Shown here piece by piece: positions 11,118 through 18,592 of a stretch of DNA of 41,226 bases. The translations under genes were made by a program, and so were the position numbers. The stretch is from Oscillospiraceae bacterium (lineage in GTDB: Bacteria; Bacillota; Clostridia; Oscillospirales; Ruminococcaceae). The notes beneath the pieces were generated by a model. That model did not search any database, had not been told where the DNA came from, and saw only the letters and a program-made list of their open reading frames with translations. The stretch spans positions 1 through 41,226 of the forward strand of contig WRLX01000004.1 of the NCBI GenBank assembly GCA_009777415.1. Reading direction: 5' to 3'. The first letter of the stretch is position 1. The number at the start of each line of letters is the position of its first letter.

Positions 11118-11156
11118 TGGCACATTTGTGCAGAAAGGCAAGGGTAAAAGTTTGAA
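11118..11156 (+). promoter_or_regulatory. Family-A hairpin/SD at the predicted mRNA 5' end
   Basis: GGCACATTTGTGCAGAAAGGCAAGGGTAAAAGTTTGAA. Confidence 0.85.
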
Positions 11157-11441
11157 ATGGAAAAAAAACAGAAATTTTACACATACAAGGGCTATCACTT
11201 GGTAAGAAAAGGAAATGTGATTTACTACGGGAATATGTCGGGGGATTATGTCACTAAAATTGACATTCAATCAACCCGCAAGGAAAAAGAGCTTGAAATT
11301 GCCAACAAGCTGAGGATTGTGCTTATGCCTACCGACACCGAAAAGCCGCTTGATATAAACAAGATGAAATCAGCGGGCAAGGAAACGCTTTATGAGGCGT
11401 TGCAGGTTGCCCACACATGGCTTGAAAAAGCGAATGGCTAA
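11157..11441 (+). CDS. Small protein of unknown function (94 aa)
   Basis: Clean ORF with consensus promoter and family-A leader directly upstream. Confidence 0.75.
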   Translation: MEKKQKFYTYKGYHLVRKGNVIYYGNMSGDYVTKIDIQSTRKEKELEIANKLRIVLMPTDTEKPLDINKMKSAGKETLYEALQVAHTWLEKANG

Positions 11442-11445
11442 GAAT

Positions 11446-11486
11446 TGTATTTTGTGCAAGGTGGGGCGGCATGGTCATAAAAATGA
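11446..11486 (+). promoter_or_regulatory. Truncated family-B leader upstream of nrdG
   Basis: TTTTGTGCAAGGTGGGGCGGCATGGTCATAAAAATG. Confidence 0.75.
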
Positions 11487-11974
11487 AAATAAGAGTTGCG
11501 GGGATTGTGAAAAATTCAATAGTTGACGGACCGGGGATTCGTTATGTCGTATTTGCCCAAGGTTGTCGCTTTAAATGCAAGGGGTGTCACAATTCCCACA
11601 CCCATGACAAGCTGGGCGGATTGTCGGTCGATGTGCAGCAAATTGCCGCGGAAATAAAGAGCGACCCGCTTTTGGATGGGGTGACATTTTCGGGCGGCGA
11701 GCCTTTTGAGCAAGCTGTGGTATTTGCAAATCTCGCCGCGCTTATTTCAGAACTCGGCTTAAACATTATCTGCTACACAGGATACACCTTTGAGGAGTTG
11801 TACGAAAACCCGGATATGCATATGCTTCTTAATAAGGTTGACGTATTGGTAGACGGGCGGTTCGAACTGAACAGGAAAAACCCGAGGCTGAAATTCAGAG
11901 GGAGCGATAATCAGCGTGTAATCGACGTAAAGGAGAGTTTTAAATGTGAAAAAGCGGTTGAGATTAATTGGTAG
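11471..11974 (+). CDS. nrdG: Anaerobic ribonucleotide reductase activating protein (radical SAM)
   Basis: VDGPGIRYVVFAQGCRFKCKGCHNSHTHD (CxxxCxxC), TFSGGEPFEQ. Confidence 0.9.
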   Translation: MVIKMKIRVAGIVKNSIVDGPGIRYVVFAQGCRFKCKGCHNSHTHDKLGGLSVDVQQIAAEIKSDPLLDGVTFSGGEPFEQAVVFANLAALISELGLNIICYTGYTFEELYENPDMHMLLNKVDVLVDGRFELNRKNPRLKFRGSDNQRVIDVKESFKCEKAVEINW

Positions 11975-13562
11975 CCTTCTGGTGATTGCATCTGTTGCTG
12001 TAATTGCATCGGGATGCCGCAGGGCGGAATCCGATGGGAGCGGTTATATTTTTGTGTACGAGCTTGCCGGGAATCCGCGGACACTTGACCCGCAGACTGC
12101 CACCGATGAGTTTGCGCAGCCGATTATGGCGAATCTTTTTGAGGGACTCTTGCGAATGGATTCGTTGGGGAACATTATCGCAGGGGTTGCAATGGAATAT
12201 GAAATATCCCCCGATTTTAAGACTTATACTTTTTATTTGAGGAATGATGTTTTTTGGAGCGACCGAAACGGCTTCCAAGCGCAATGCACGGCAGCCGATT
12301 TCGTATTTGCATTTAAAAGGCTGTTTAATCCCGCAGTTAAATCCCGTAATGCGGCAGAGTATTATTCTATATTAAACTCAAAGGAAATCCATGAAGCATC
12401 CGGTTCTCGGGAATCGAGTTCGGAAGAACTGACATTGGGGGTGTACTCCGATGGCGATTTTAAGCTTATTATTGAGCTGGAACACCCGGACACGAATTTC
12501 CCGGTTTTGCTCACCGCTCCGCCCGCATTCCCCTGTAATGAGGAATTTTACATAAAGGCTTCGGGGCGTTACGGGCTTGTTGCCGATGCAGTTGCCTCAA
12601 ACGGCGGATTTTATTTGAGAGACTGGGTGTACGACCCGTGGTGGACTGATGAAAACAAAATTACGTTGCGGAGAAACGAACTTAACAGCGGGGCGGAAAC
12701 AGTCTACCCCGCAGGCGTAAACTTCTTAATGGACAGTGGGGGGCGATTGGGCAATTTCACCTCGGGCAAAAGCGATTGCATAATCGTAAATGATGTCGGA
12801 GTTGACGAGATTATGCGGCGGAATTTCCCCTATACAAGTGCCGAAAACTCGGTTTGGGGGATTACTTTCAACGGGCAAGGAGTGTTCGTTGACAGGGATT
12901 TGCGGCTCGCGCTTGCCGTTGCCGCCGATATAAGTGCGGTTGATATTAATCAAATCGGGTATAGGAGGGCGGCGGCAATTGTCCCCGACAGCATTAAAAT
13001 CGAAGGAGAATTTTACCGCGATTTGATTCCCGACAATGACAGGCTCGGATTTGAGAACGGGACTTTCGGCTCAGATGCGGAGAATCGCGGCATTGCGGGA
13101 TTCAGTGAACCACCTGTTTTGATTATGCCCATTACAGCGGAAAGCAACGCGGTGGAATCTTTTGTAAGAACCGTGACACAGCAATGGCAGGAAAAATTGT
13201 CCCTTTTTTGCAAAATAGAGGCATTGTCGCTCCATGAGTATGAGGCGCGGATTGTGAGCGGCGACTATGACATAGCCGTGACACGGATTACAGCACGGTA
13301 TAACAGCCCGCTTGCAGTCCTCGGCAGTCTTTCTCGCGGGGATGCAGAGGTTGCCGAGCTTTTAAAAAAGGCGGAGCGGGCGGAATCCGCCGCAGATACA
13401 GCGCGGCATTTCTTGGCGGCGGAAAAGGCAATATTACAAGCGGCGGAGTTCATCCCGATTTGTTTTATGAGCGAGTATTTCTTCTACGCAAAAAAGAGCG
13501 AGGATTTGATATACAATCCGTTTACAAGAGCGGTAATTTTCAGAAATGCAAAAATGTATTGA
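11946..13562 (+). CDS. ABC transporter family 5 (oligopeptide) substrate-binding lipoprotein
   Basis: Lipobox-like VIASGC; GNPRTLDPQTATDEFAQPIMANLFEGLLRMDS; GTG start. Confidence 0.85.
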   Translation: MKKRLRLIGSLLVIASVAVIASGCRRAESDGSGYIFVYELAGNPRTLDPQTATDEFAQPIMANLFEGLLRMDSLGNIIAGVAMEYEISPDFKTYTFYLRNDVFWSDRNGFQAQCTAADFVFAFKRLFNPAVKSRNAAEYYSILNSKEIHEASGSRESSSEELTLGVYSDGDFKLIIELEHPDTNFPVLLTAPPAFPCNEEFYIKASGRYGLVADAVASNGGFYLRDWVYDPWWTDENKITLRRNELNSGAETVYPAGVNFLMDSGGRLGNFTSGKSDCIIVNDVGVDEIMRRNFPYTSAENSVWGITFNGQGVFVDRDLRLALAVAADISAVDINQIGYRRAAAIVPDSIKIEGEFYRDLIPDNDRLGFENGTFGSDAENRGIAGFSEPPVLIMPITAESNAVESFVRTVTQQWQEKLSLFCKIEALSLHEYEARIVSGDYDIAVTRITARYNSPLAVLGSLSRGDAEVAELLKKAERAESAADTARHFLAAEKAILQAAEFIPICFMSEYFFYAKKSEDLIYNPFTRAVIFRNAKMY

Positions 13563-13587
13563 CATCGGGTGATTATTGTGTTAGAAT
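13559..13587 (+). promoter_or_regulatory. Sigma-A promoter overlapping the stop codon of the solute-binding protein
   Basis: TTGACA-N17-TAGAAT. Confidence 0.7.
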
Positions 13588-13595
13588 GTATATAA

Positions 13596-13759
13596 TATAG
13601 TCGATTAACTTAAGAATCACTAAATCTTTGCGGAAAAATTTCCCGCCATACTGCGTTGAATTTTGCTTAAATATCAGCGGATATTCGCACAAAATTCGCC
13701 TTGTCTGACGAAAAATCTTCACGCAAATTTTCAAGCACTTCTTAAGTTAAACGACTATA
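13596..13759 (+). repeat. Family-C element C3 (same core, arms TATAGTCGwTTAACTTAAGAA)
   Basis: Core CCATACTGCGTTGAATTTTGC...GCACAAAATTCGCCTTGTCTGACGAAAAATC. Confidence 0.85.
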
Positions 13760-13789
13760 CAACAAATAAAGAGTCGGGGGGAACTATTG

Positions 13790-14026
13790 ATGAACGAATT
13801 TACCGAGAAGCAATTGAAAGACTTGGATTATTTCAGCGCGAATGTCGCTCAATTCTTTAAGGATAACAGCCTTAGGTTCAGGCACATTATTATTTCGGAT
13901 GCGAAGATTGTCAAAAGCTTTGACGCGCTTGACAAGGCAGTTGATTACGCGGTGCAAAACCTTAAAAAGGGCGAATATATTATTGAGCAGGTTATTAACG
14001 AAGATGAAATTGTAAATTTTGTGTAG
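13790..14026 (+). CDS. Small protein of unknown function, paired with retropepsin-like gene
   Basis: MNEFTEKQLKDLDYFSANVAQFF...; promoter at 13559-13587. Confidence 0.65.
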   Translation: MNEFTEKQLKDLDYFSANVAQFFKDNSLRFRHIIISDAKIVKSFDALDKAVDYAVQNLKKGEYIIEQVINEDEIVNFV

Positions 14027-14032
14027 AAAGGA

Positions 14033-14545
14033 ATGGTCGTAAAAATGGCACATTTACAGCATTTTAATCCTACTTTCAGTTTTGAGCCGCCTTTGCCGCC
14101 GGAAGCGAAAATCTCATTGAGTGCGTCTTCGTACAATATGTGTATGAAAGGCTTAAACATTCCTGTTCAGATAACGAGTGTTCCGTTAGATAAATCTGAA
14201 CAGCCTAAAAATGTTATTGTGATGGCGCATTTGAGCGTTGGGGCTTTTTCAACTTGCATTGATGAAAAGTTGGCGACCGCACTTGAACTGTTTCCTGTAG
14301 GAAAGTCGCGAATTCAGACAATCGGCGGGTTTAAAAAGGTAAAAAAGTATATAGTCACCGTATCTTTCCCCAATACCAATTTAAGGGGGAATTTGATGTA
14401 CGTTGTCGGCTGTGACTTGGCGTATAAGGGCAATGCCTCAAATTTAGACCCCAATAATTTCAGCGTTTTGATAGGACGCGATATAACCGCAAACTGGAAT
14501 ATAGTCTGGAACGGGCCTACCTCAACTGCGTTTATTTCAGACTAA
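14033..14545 (+). CDS. Retropepsin-like (aspartyl protease fold) protein, active-site Asp apparently lost
   Basis: MAHLSVGAFSTCIDEKLATALEL...SVLIGRDITANWNIVWNG pattern; SVGA where DTGA expected. Confidence 0.6.
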   Translation: MVVKMAHLQHFNPTFSFEPPLPPEAKISLSASSYNMCMKGLNIPVQITSVPLDKSEQPKNVIVMAHLSVGAFSTCIDEKLATALELFPVGKSRIQTIGGFKKVKKYIVTVSFPNTNLRGNLMYVVGCDLAYKGNASNLDPNNFSVLIGRDITANWNIVWNGPTSTAFISD

Positions 14546-14648
14546 CAGGGTTTTACCCCACTCTTTTATGCGTTTATTTCAGACCGGCAGGGTTTTACCC
14601 CACTCTTTTATGCGTTTATTTCAGACTGACAGGGGTTTACCCCATTTG
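14531..14648 (+). repeat. 42-bp tandem repeat (2.8 copies) at the 3' end of the retropepsin-like gene
   Basis: TTTATTTCAGACTAACAGGGTTTTACCCCACTCTTTTATGCG repeated at 14531, 14573, 14615. Confidence 0.93.
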
Positions 14649-14719
14649 TAACACAATTGCCGCCTTTTGAATATACTGTACTGTATTCAAAATAATCTTA
14701 ATGTAGAGGTGGTGTATTT

Positions 14720-14887
14720 ATGAGAAGACGGGGAAATGTGTGTGCCAAGAGGGCGAAAACGCCAATTATTGTGGTGACTTTCGGCGGGGCTTTGCTTTGT
14801 TTTTGTTTTATTTCCTCGACCTTGCTTGTGCTCACTCTCGGTGTTTCTTTGATTGTTTTGGGAATATGGCTTCTTAAAAATAATTAG
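14720..14887 (+). CDS. 55-aa putative membrane protein directly upstream of spoVM
   Basis: MRRRGNVCAKRAKTPIIVVTFGGALLCFCFISSTLLVLTLGVSLIVLGIWLLKNN*; basic N-terminus and hydrophobic segments; RBS AGAGGTGG. Confidence 0.7.
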   Translation: MRRRGNVCAKRAKTPIIVVTFGGALLCFCFISSTLLVLTLGVSLIVLGIWLLKNN

Positions 14888-14903
14888 CGGGAGGGAGTTA
14901 CTT

Positions 14904-14984
14904 ATGAGAATAGTAGTGGTTAAAAGCCCTAAACTGTTGTCGGGAGTTTTGCGTTTTTTTATCGGACTTAAAAGCCGGGCTTAA
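14904..14984 (+). CDS. spoVM: Stage V sporulation protein M (26 aa)
   Basis: MRIVVVKSPKLLSGVLRFFIGLKSRA*; aligns over full length with B. subtilis SpoVM (MKFYTIKLPKFLGGIVRAMLGSFRKD): K7, P9, K10, L12, G14, R17, G21; RBS GGGAGGGAG. Confidence 0.85.
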   Translation: MRIVVVKSPKLLSGVLRFFIGLKSRA

Positions 14985-15040
14985 AGAATTTAGTGAAAAG
15001 ACACGCTTGTGTAAGTGTGAAGAAAGGGAATATGTAAAAA

Positions 15041-15625
15041 ATGAAAAGAATTTTATTGGCAGCATTATTAATTTTGGCGATGACGTGCATTGGCATAGCT
15101 GCTGCGGCGGAAGAACCGGACATTACCGACCCGCCGCAGCCTACCGAGCCACCGCCGCCACCTCCTACCGACCCGCCGCCGCCACCGCCTACCTACCCGC
15201 CGACTGCGGAACCTACCGAGCCGCCACCGCCTTCTACCGAGCCTGAACCCGAGCCTACCGAGCCTCCTACAGAGTGGACACCGGGCGGTCCGCTTGAACC
15301 GCATACCGACCCGACAGTCCCGCCTACAACTACCAGTAATGCGATTGAGACCCCCGAACAGGCTTCATACACTGATGTAAGTTCGACATCATCGAGTGCG
15401 GCAACCGGAGCAACATCTGTGTCATCTGCCGAAACTTCCGTGCCGATAGAATGTGAGGAATGCGATGACGGGACTTGTGATGCCTGTGTCGCCGCCGCGA
15501 GCATTGGCGGAGGCGGAGGTAACAATGTCGCATTTGCAATAGTGGCGATTCTCGCCGCGGGAATGGCGGCATCGTCCCCGTTTATTATCCGTGAAATCAA
15601 ACTGAACAAAATATACAAGTATTAG
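15041..15625 (+). CDS. Secreted Pro/Thr-rich repeat protein with C-terminal TM segment
   Basis: Signal peptide; PTEPPPPPPTDPPPPPPTYPPTAEPTEPP repeats; ECEECDDGTCDAC; hydrophobic segment then basic tail. Confidence 0.7.
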   Translation: MKRILLAALLILAMTCIGIAAAAEEPDITDPPQPTEPPPPPPTDPPPPPPTYPPTAEPTEPPPPSTEPEPEPTEPPTEWTPGGPLEPHTDPTVPPTTTSNAIETPEQASYTDVSSTSSSAATGATSVSSAETSVPIECEECDDGTCDACVAAASIGGGGGNNVAFAIVAILAAGMAASSPFIIREIKLNKIYKY

Positions 15626-15665
15626 ACCCGTTCTCACAGACAATCGCACCGCATAAGCGGCAAAT

Positions 15666-15749
15666 GTAAGGTAACACCGCAGGGCAAGCCCTGCACCCCT
15701 CGCCTACGGCGAGAGAGCCGACGCAAGCGTCGGGGTATTACACCCTTAC
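15666..15749. repeat. Family-D three-hairpin (cloverleaf-like) element D1
   Basis: GTAAGG...CCTTAC outer stem; hairpins GCAGGGC/GCCCTGC, CTCGCC/GGCGAG, CCGACGC/GCGTCGG. Confidence 0.8.
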
Positions 15750-15753
15750 TTTC

Positions 15754-15798
15754 AATAAAACTCTCCCCCGACTGATACAGTCGGGGGAGAGTTTTATT
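15754..15798. terminator. Bidirectional intrinsic terminator between convergent genes
   Basis: AATAAAACTCTCCCCCGACTGATACAGTCGGGGGAGAGTTTTATT, perfect ~20-bp stem. Confidence 0.9.
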
Positions 15799-16558
15799 AA
15801 TCTATACGGCTGATATTGCCGACTCCGATTCTTATTTGATTAACCTCCGGGTTGCCTTTATATCGTATACTGCCTACCCCCGACATTGTTGCTTCGAGCT
15901 TTTCGATACAATAAACTTCGGCAGAACCGACTCCCGAAAGGGTGATAACCATTTCGCGGGAGGCAAGCTCCAAAGCGTTTAAGTGACCGACTCCCGATGA
16001 TTCAACATTTACTTTTTCGGCAGAACCGATAAGATTCAAGCTTCCAACCCCGCTGATATTAACCGTAAGCTCTTTTACATCAAGCTCAAGCGCATCACCG
16101 GAAATGACCCCGCTGTTGCCAAGCGAAAACGTATCCCCGGTAATAGTATCAAAGTTGCCGATTTCTATAACTCCGCTGATAATAAGCAAATCGAGAGATT
16201 GAGCGGAAATGTATACCTGAGGGACACTGTCGCTGTTTCCCCCTGCGCGAAAGTTTCTGTCAGATTCTATAAAAAGGACTTCGTGCATAGTGTGAACATT
16301 GAGATGTTCCGCCAAATTTTCGTGGAGTTCAATCCTAACTCCGCCCGGTTCGCTGTCCGTTTTTATAAAATGAAGTTTTGCGTGTAAATTGATGTTTACT
16401 TTGGTAAATTCGCCTATTTCCGAAACAGGGAAGTCTACTGTTATAATGTCGCCCTTGCCCACCATAATTCCGCTTCCCATGGTATAGCTTACAGTGACAC
16501 AACCTGTCAAAGAAATCATAAGCATGGCAAGCGTAAAAATTAAAATCAGATTTTTCAT
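15797..16558 (-). CDS. Lipoprotein with DUF2807/GIN-like beta-helix domain
   Basis: LTGCVTV lipobox; repeated SGVGSL/SSGVGHL/LSGVGSAEV/MSGVGSI. Confidence 0.75.
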   Translation of the reverse strand: MKNLILIFTLAMLMISLTGCVTVSYTMGSGIMVGKGDIITVDFPVSEIGEFTKVNINLHAKLHFIKTDSEPGGVRIELHENLAEHLNVHTMHEVLFIESDRNFRAGGNSDSVPQVYISAQSLDLLIISGVIEIGNFDTITGDTFSLGNSGVISGDALELDVKELTVNISGVGSLNLIGSAEKVNVESSGVGHLNALELASREMVITLSGVGSAEVYCIEKLEATMSGVGSIRYKGNPEVNQIRIGVGNISRID

Positions 16559-17319
16559 CCGTAATTCATCCTCCTATCCATTAATCTGCTTGTGACAATG
16601 AAAAGTCCCGCAGTTTTTGCCAGTACGAGTATAATGTGTATTGTTATGCCTAATGTGTCGTATAAAGTCAGGTTGAAATGCCAAAACCAATAATTATCTA
16701 CTACGGCAAAAGGCACTAACACAAAATCAACGAGAGATAAAAGCCAAAACAGAACTGCGCTGCTTACAATTGTGAGCAAGGTTTTTAGTTTTTTGTTAAA
16801 GAATATGCTGTTTTTCAGAACATTACAGAAAACTGCGAACATATAAATAAACAAATAATAAATAAAACTTAATAAAAAAGCTTGTGAAATCTCGCTGAGA
16901 TAAATTTGAGTTATATAATCCTGCGCAGCTTTGATTGTCAGCCCGCCGAGATACAATGACAGCCATACAACGCCGAATATGTTCAAAAAGAGGGTGAGCA
17001 TATCTTGAACAACAACCGCCGCTATTCTCGCGAACAAAATCTTGCTGCTTTTTACGGGGACAAGCGCGAATGTATAACCCTGCGGTGAGTCGAGAACCCC
17101 GTTCAGGTTTTGTATACCCGTAATAAGGTTGACAATAAAAACTGCCGCTAACCCCGTTCCCGAAAGGCTCACCGCAGTAATAGCGGCGGCGGTCGGCAAT
17201 CCCCTGAAAAGGGCGATAAGACCGAACACAAGGTTAATCGCAAAGACCAATCCGAAAGTCGTGTACCGCAAAACCGCACCATGCCTTAATGCGTACTTAA
17301 ATTGTTTAGATACTCTCAT
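16555..17319 (-). CDS. ABC transporter membrane (permease) protein
   Basis: Multi-TM protein overlapping ABC ATPase gene; start MRVSKQFKYALRHG. Confidence 0.75.
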   Translation of the reverse strand: MRVSKQFKYALRHGAVLRYTTFGLVFAINLVFGLIALFRGLPTAAAITAVSLSGTGLAAVFIVNLITGIQNLNGVLDSPQGYTFALVPVKSSKILFARIAAVVVQDMLTLFLNIFGVVWLSLYLGGLTIKAAQDYITQIYLSEISQAFLLSFIYYLFIYMFAVFCNVLKNSIFFNKKLKTLLTIVSSAVLFWLLSLVDFVLVPFAVVDNYWFWHFNLTLYDTLGITIHIILVLAKTAGLFIVTSRLMDRRMNYG

Positions 17320-18028
17320 AATCAAACACCTCCAAATACTTTTGTTCGACCGTTTTGCCGCTCTGTTCCCGCATTTCGTCACAGTCGCCCGAAAATGCAA
17401 TATTGCCGTTGGAAATAAAGTACACACCGTCAAAAATACGCTCAATGTCTTTTACTAAGTGAGTCGATATTACTATCGATGAATCATCAAGCTGCATTGT
17501 CAAAATGGCATCCACAATCTTTTTCTTTCCGACAGGGTCAATTCCGCCCAAAGGCTCGTCTAAAAGATACAGTTTGGTTTGACGCGAAAAAGTGAGTGCC
17601 AGTGCCACCCGTTCCTTTTGCCCTTTCGAGAGAGTCTTCAGTTTTGCTTTGGAATTGTCGATATTAAGCAATTCCCGCATTTGCTCAGCGCGTATCTTTG
17701 AATAATCCGGGTACATATCACTGTAAAATCCAAATGCATCGGCAACCGTCATATAACCGGGGAATCTAAGCTCATCCGGCATAAATGATATAGCCGCCTT
17801 TGACTCAACTCCCCGCGCCGCGTTCTCCGGGTAGATTACATAGCCGGATGACGGCTGAAGCAACCCCGCAATAAGTTTCATAAGCGTTGTTTTGCCCGAA
17901 CCGTTCGGCCCTAAAAGTCCGATAATTTTCCCGCTCTCAATTGTCATGTTAATGTCGCTTAACGCCCGTTTGTCGGCGTATTTCATCTCAATTGATTTAG
18001 TTTGAATCAATGTTTTCAAGTTTGTCAC
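17306..18028 (-). CDS. ABC transporter ATP-binding protein
   Basis: GLLGPNGSGKTTLMKLIAG, LSKGQKERVALAL, LYLLDEPLGGID. Confidence 0.95.
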   Translation of the reverse strand: MTNLKTLIQTKSIEMKYADKRALSDINMTIESGKIIGLLGPNGSGKTTLMKLIAGLLQPSSGYVIYPENAARGVESKAAISFMPDELRFPGYMTVADAFGFYSDMYPDYSKIRAEQMRELLNIDNSKAKLKTLSKGQKERVALALTFSRQTKLYLLDEPLGGIDPVGKKKIVDAILTMQLDDSSIVISTHLVKDIERIFDGVYFISNGNIAFSGDCDEMREQSGKTVEQKYLEVFDYESI

Positions 18029-18425
18029 CCTCCTTTACTAATTTAATTTGCTTCGACAATTCAGTCAGAATCTGCTCATCCTTAAACCCGAGTGCGTACA
18101 TTTCCTCCAAGAAATTGCTAACCGCTTCATGAGCCATTTTCACGCTTACTTTTTCGACCATGCTTTCATCCTCCGTAAAAAAATATCCTGTTCCCCGTTT
18201 TGAGTGAATGAGTCCGTCACGCTCAAGCTCCTGATATACTCGCTGCATCGTGTTGGCGTTGACCTTGAGTTGCAGAGCCATATCGCGGATTGACGGAATC
18301 CGCTCGCCCGTTTTGATAATCCCGCGCGCAAACAAGCGTGTAAACAATCTGTAAATCTGCCTGTAAATCGGCGTTTTGTTATCAAAGTCGCTTGTAAAGT
18401 TTTCGACAAAACCCATATAATTCAC
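17997..18425 (-). CDS. GntR family (YtrA subgroup) transcriptional regulator
   Basis: PIYRQIYRLFTRLFARGIIKTGERIPSIRDMALQLKVNANTMQRVYQELERDGLIHSKRGTGYF. Confidence 0.93.
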   Translation of the reverse strand: MNYMGFVENFTSDFDNKTPIYRQIYRLFTRLFARGIIKTGERIPSIRDMALQLKVNANTMQRVYQELERDGLIHSKRGTGYFFTEDESMVEKVSVKMAHEAVSNFLEEMYALGFKDEQILTELSKQIKLVKEGDKLENIDSN

Positions 18426-18441
18426 CCCCTCTTTATTTAAT

Positions 18442-18467
18442 TAGTGTACTATTATACTAACACACTA
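18442..18467 (-). promoter_or_regulatory. Inverted-repeat operator TAGTGT-N14-ACACTA overlapping the gntR promoter
   Basis: TAGTGTACTATTATACTAACACACTA; TTGACA on the minus strand just upstream. Confidence 0.6.
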
Positions 18468-18549
18468 TTTTTGCAATGTCAATAGGTTTTTTGGATTTTT
18501 TCATTTTTGTGCAAATTTAACAAATGTTTTTGTTTATTTTGTTCAAAAA

Positions 18550-18575
18550 GAAAAATCCTGCCGATTTTTCGGCAG
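18550..18575 (-). terminator. Intrinsic terminator after ahcY
   Basis: Minus strand GTCCTGCCGAAAAATCGGCAGGATTTTTC. Confidence 0.85.
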
Positions 18576-18592
18576 GACTATAGCGGTTTAAC

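Noticed and set aside
15007-15246. Alternative-frame ORF with YRPAAA/TAATSYRPAAA repeats
   Set aside because: Shifted reading of the Pro-rich repeat gene; the 15041 frame has signal peptide and TM tail
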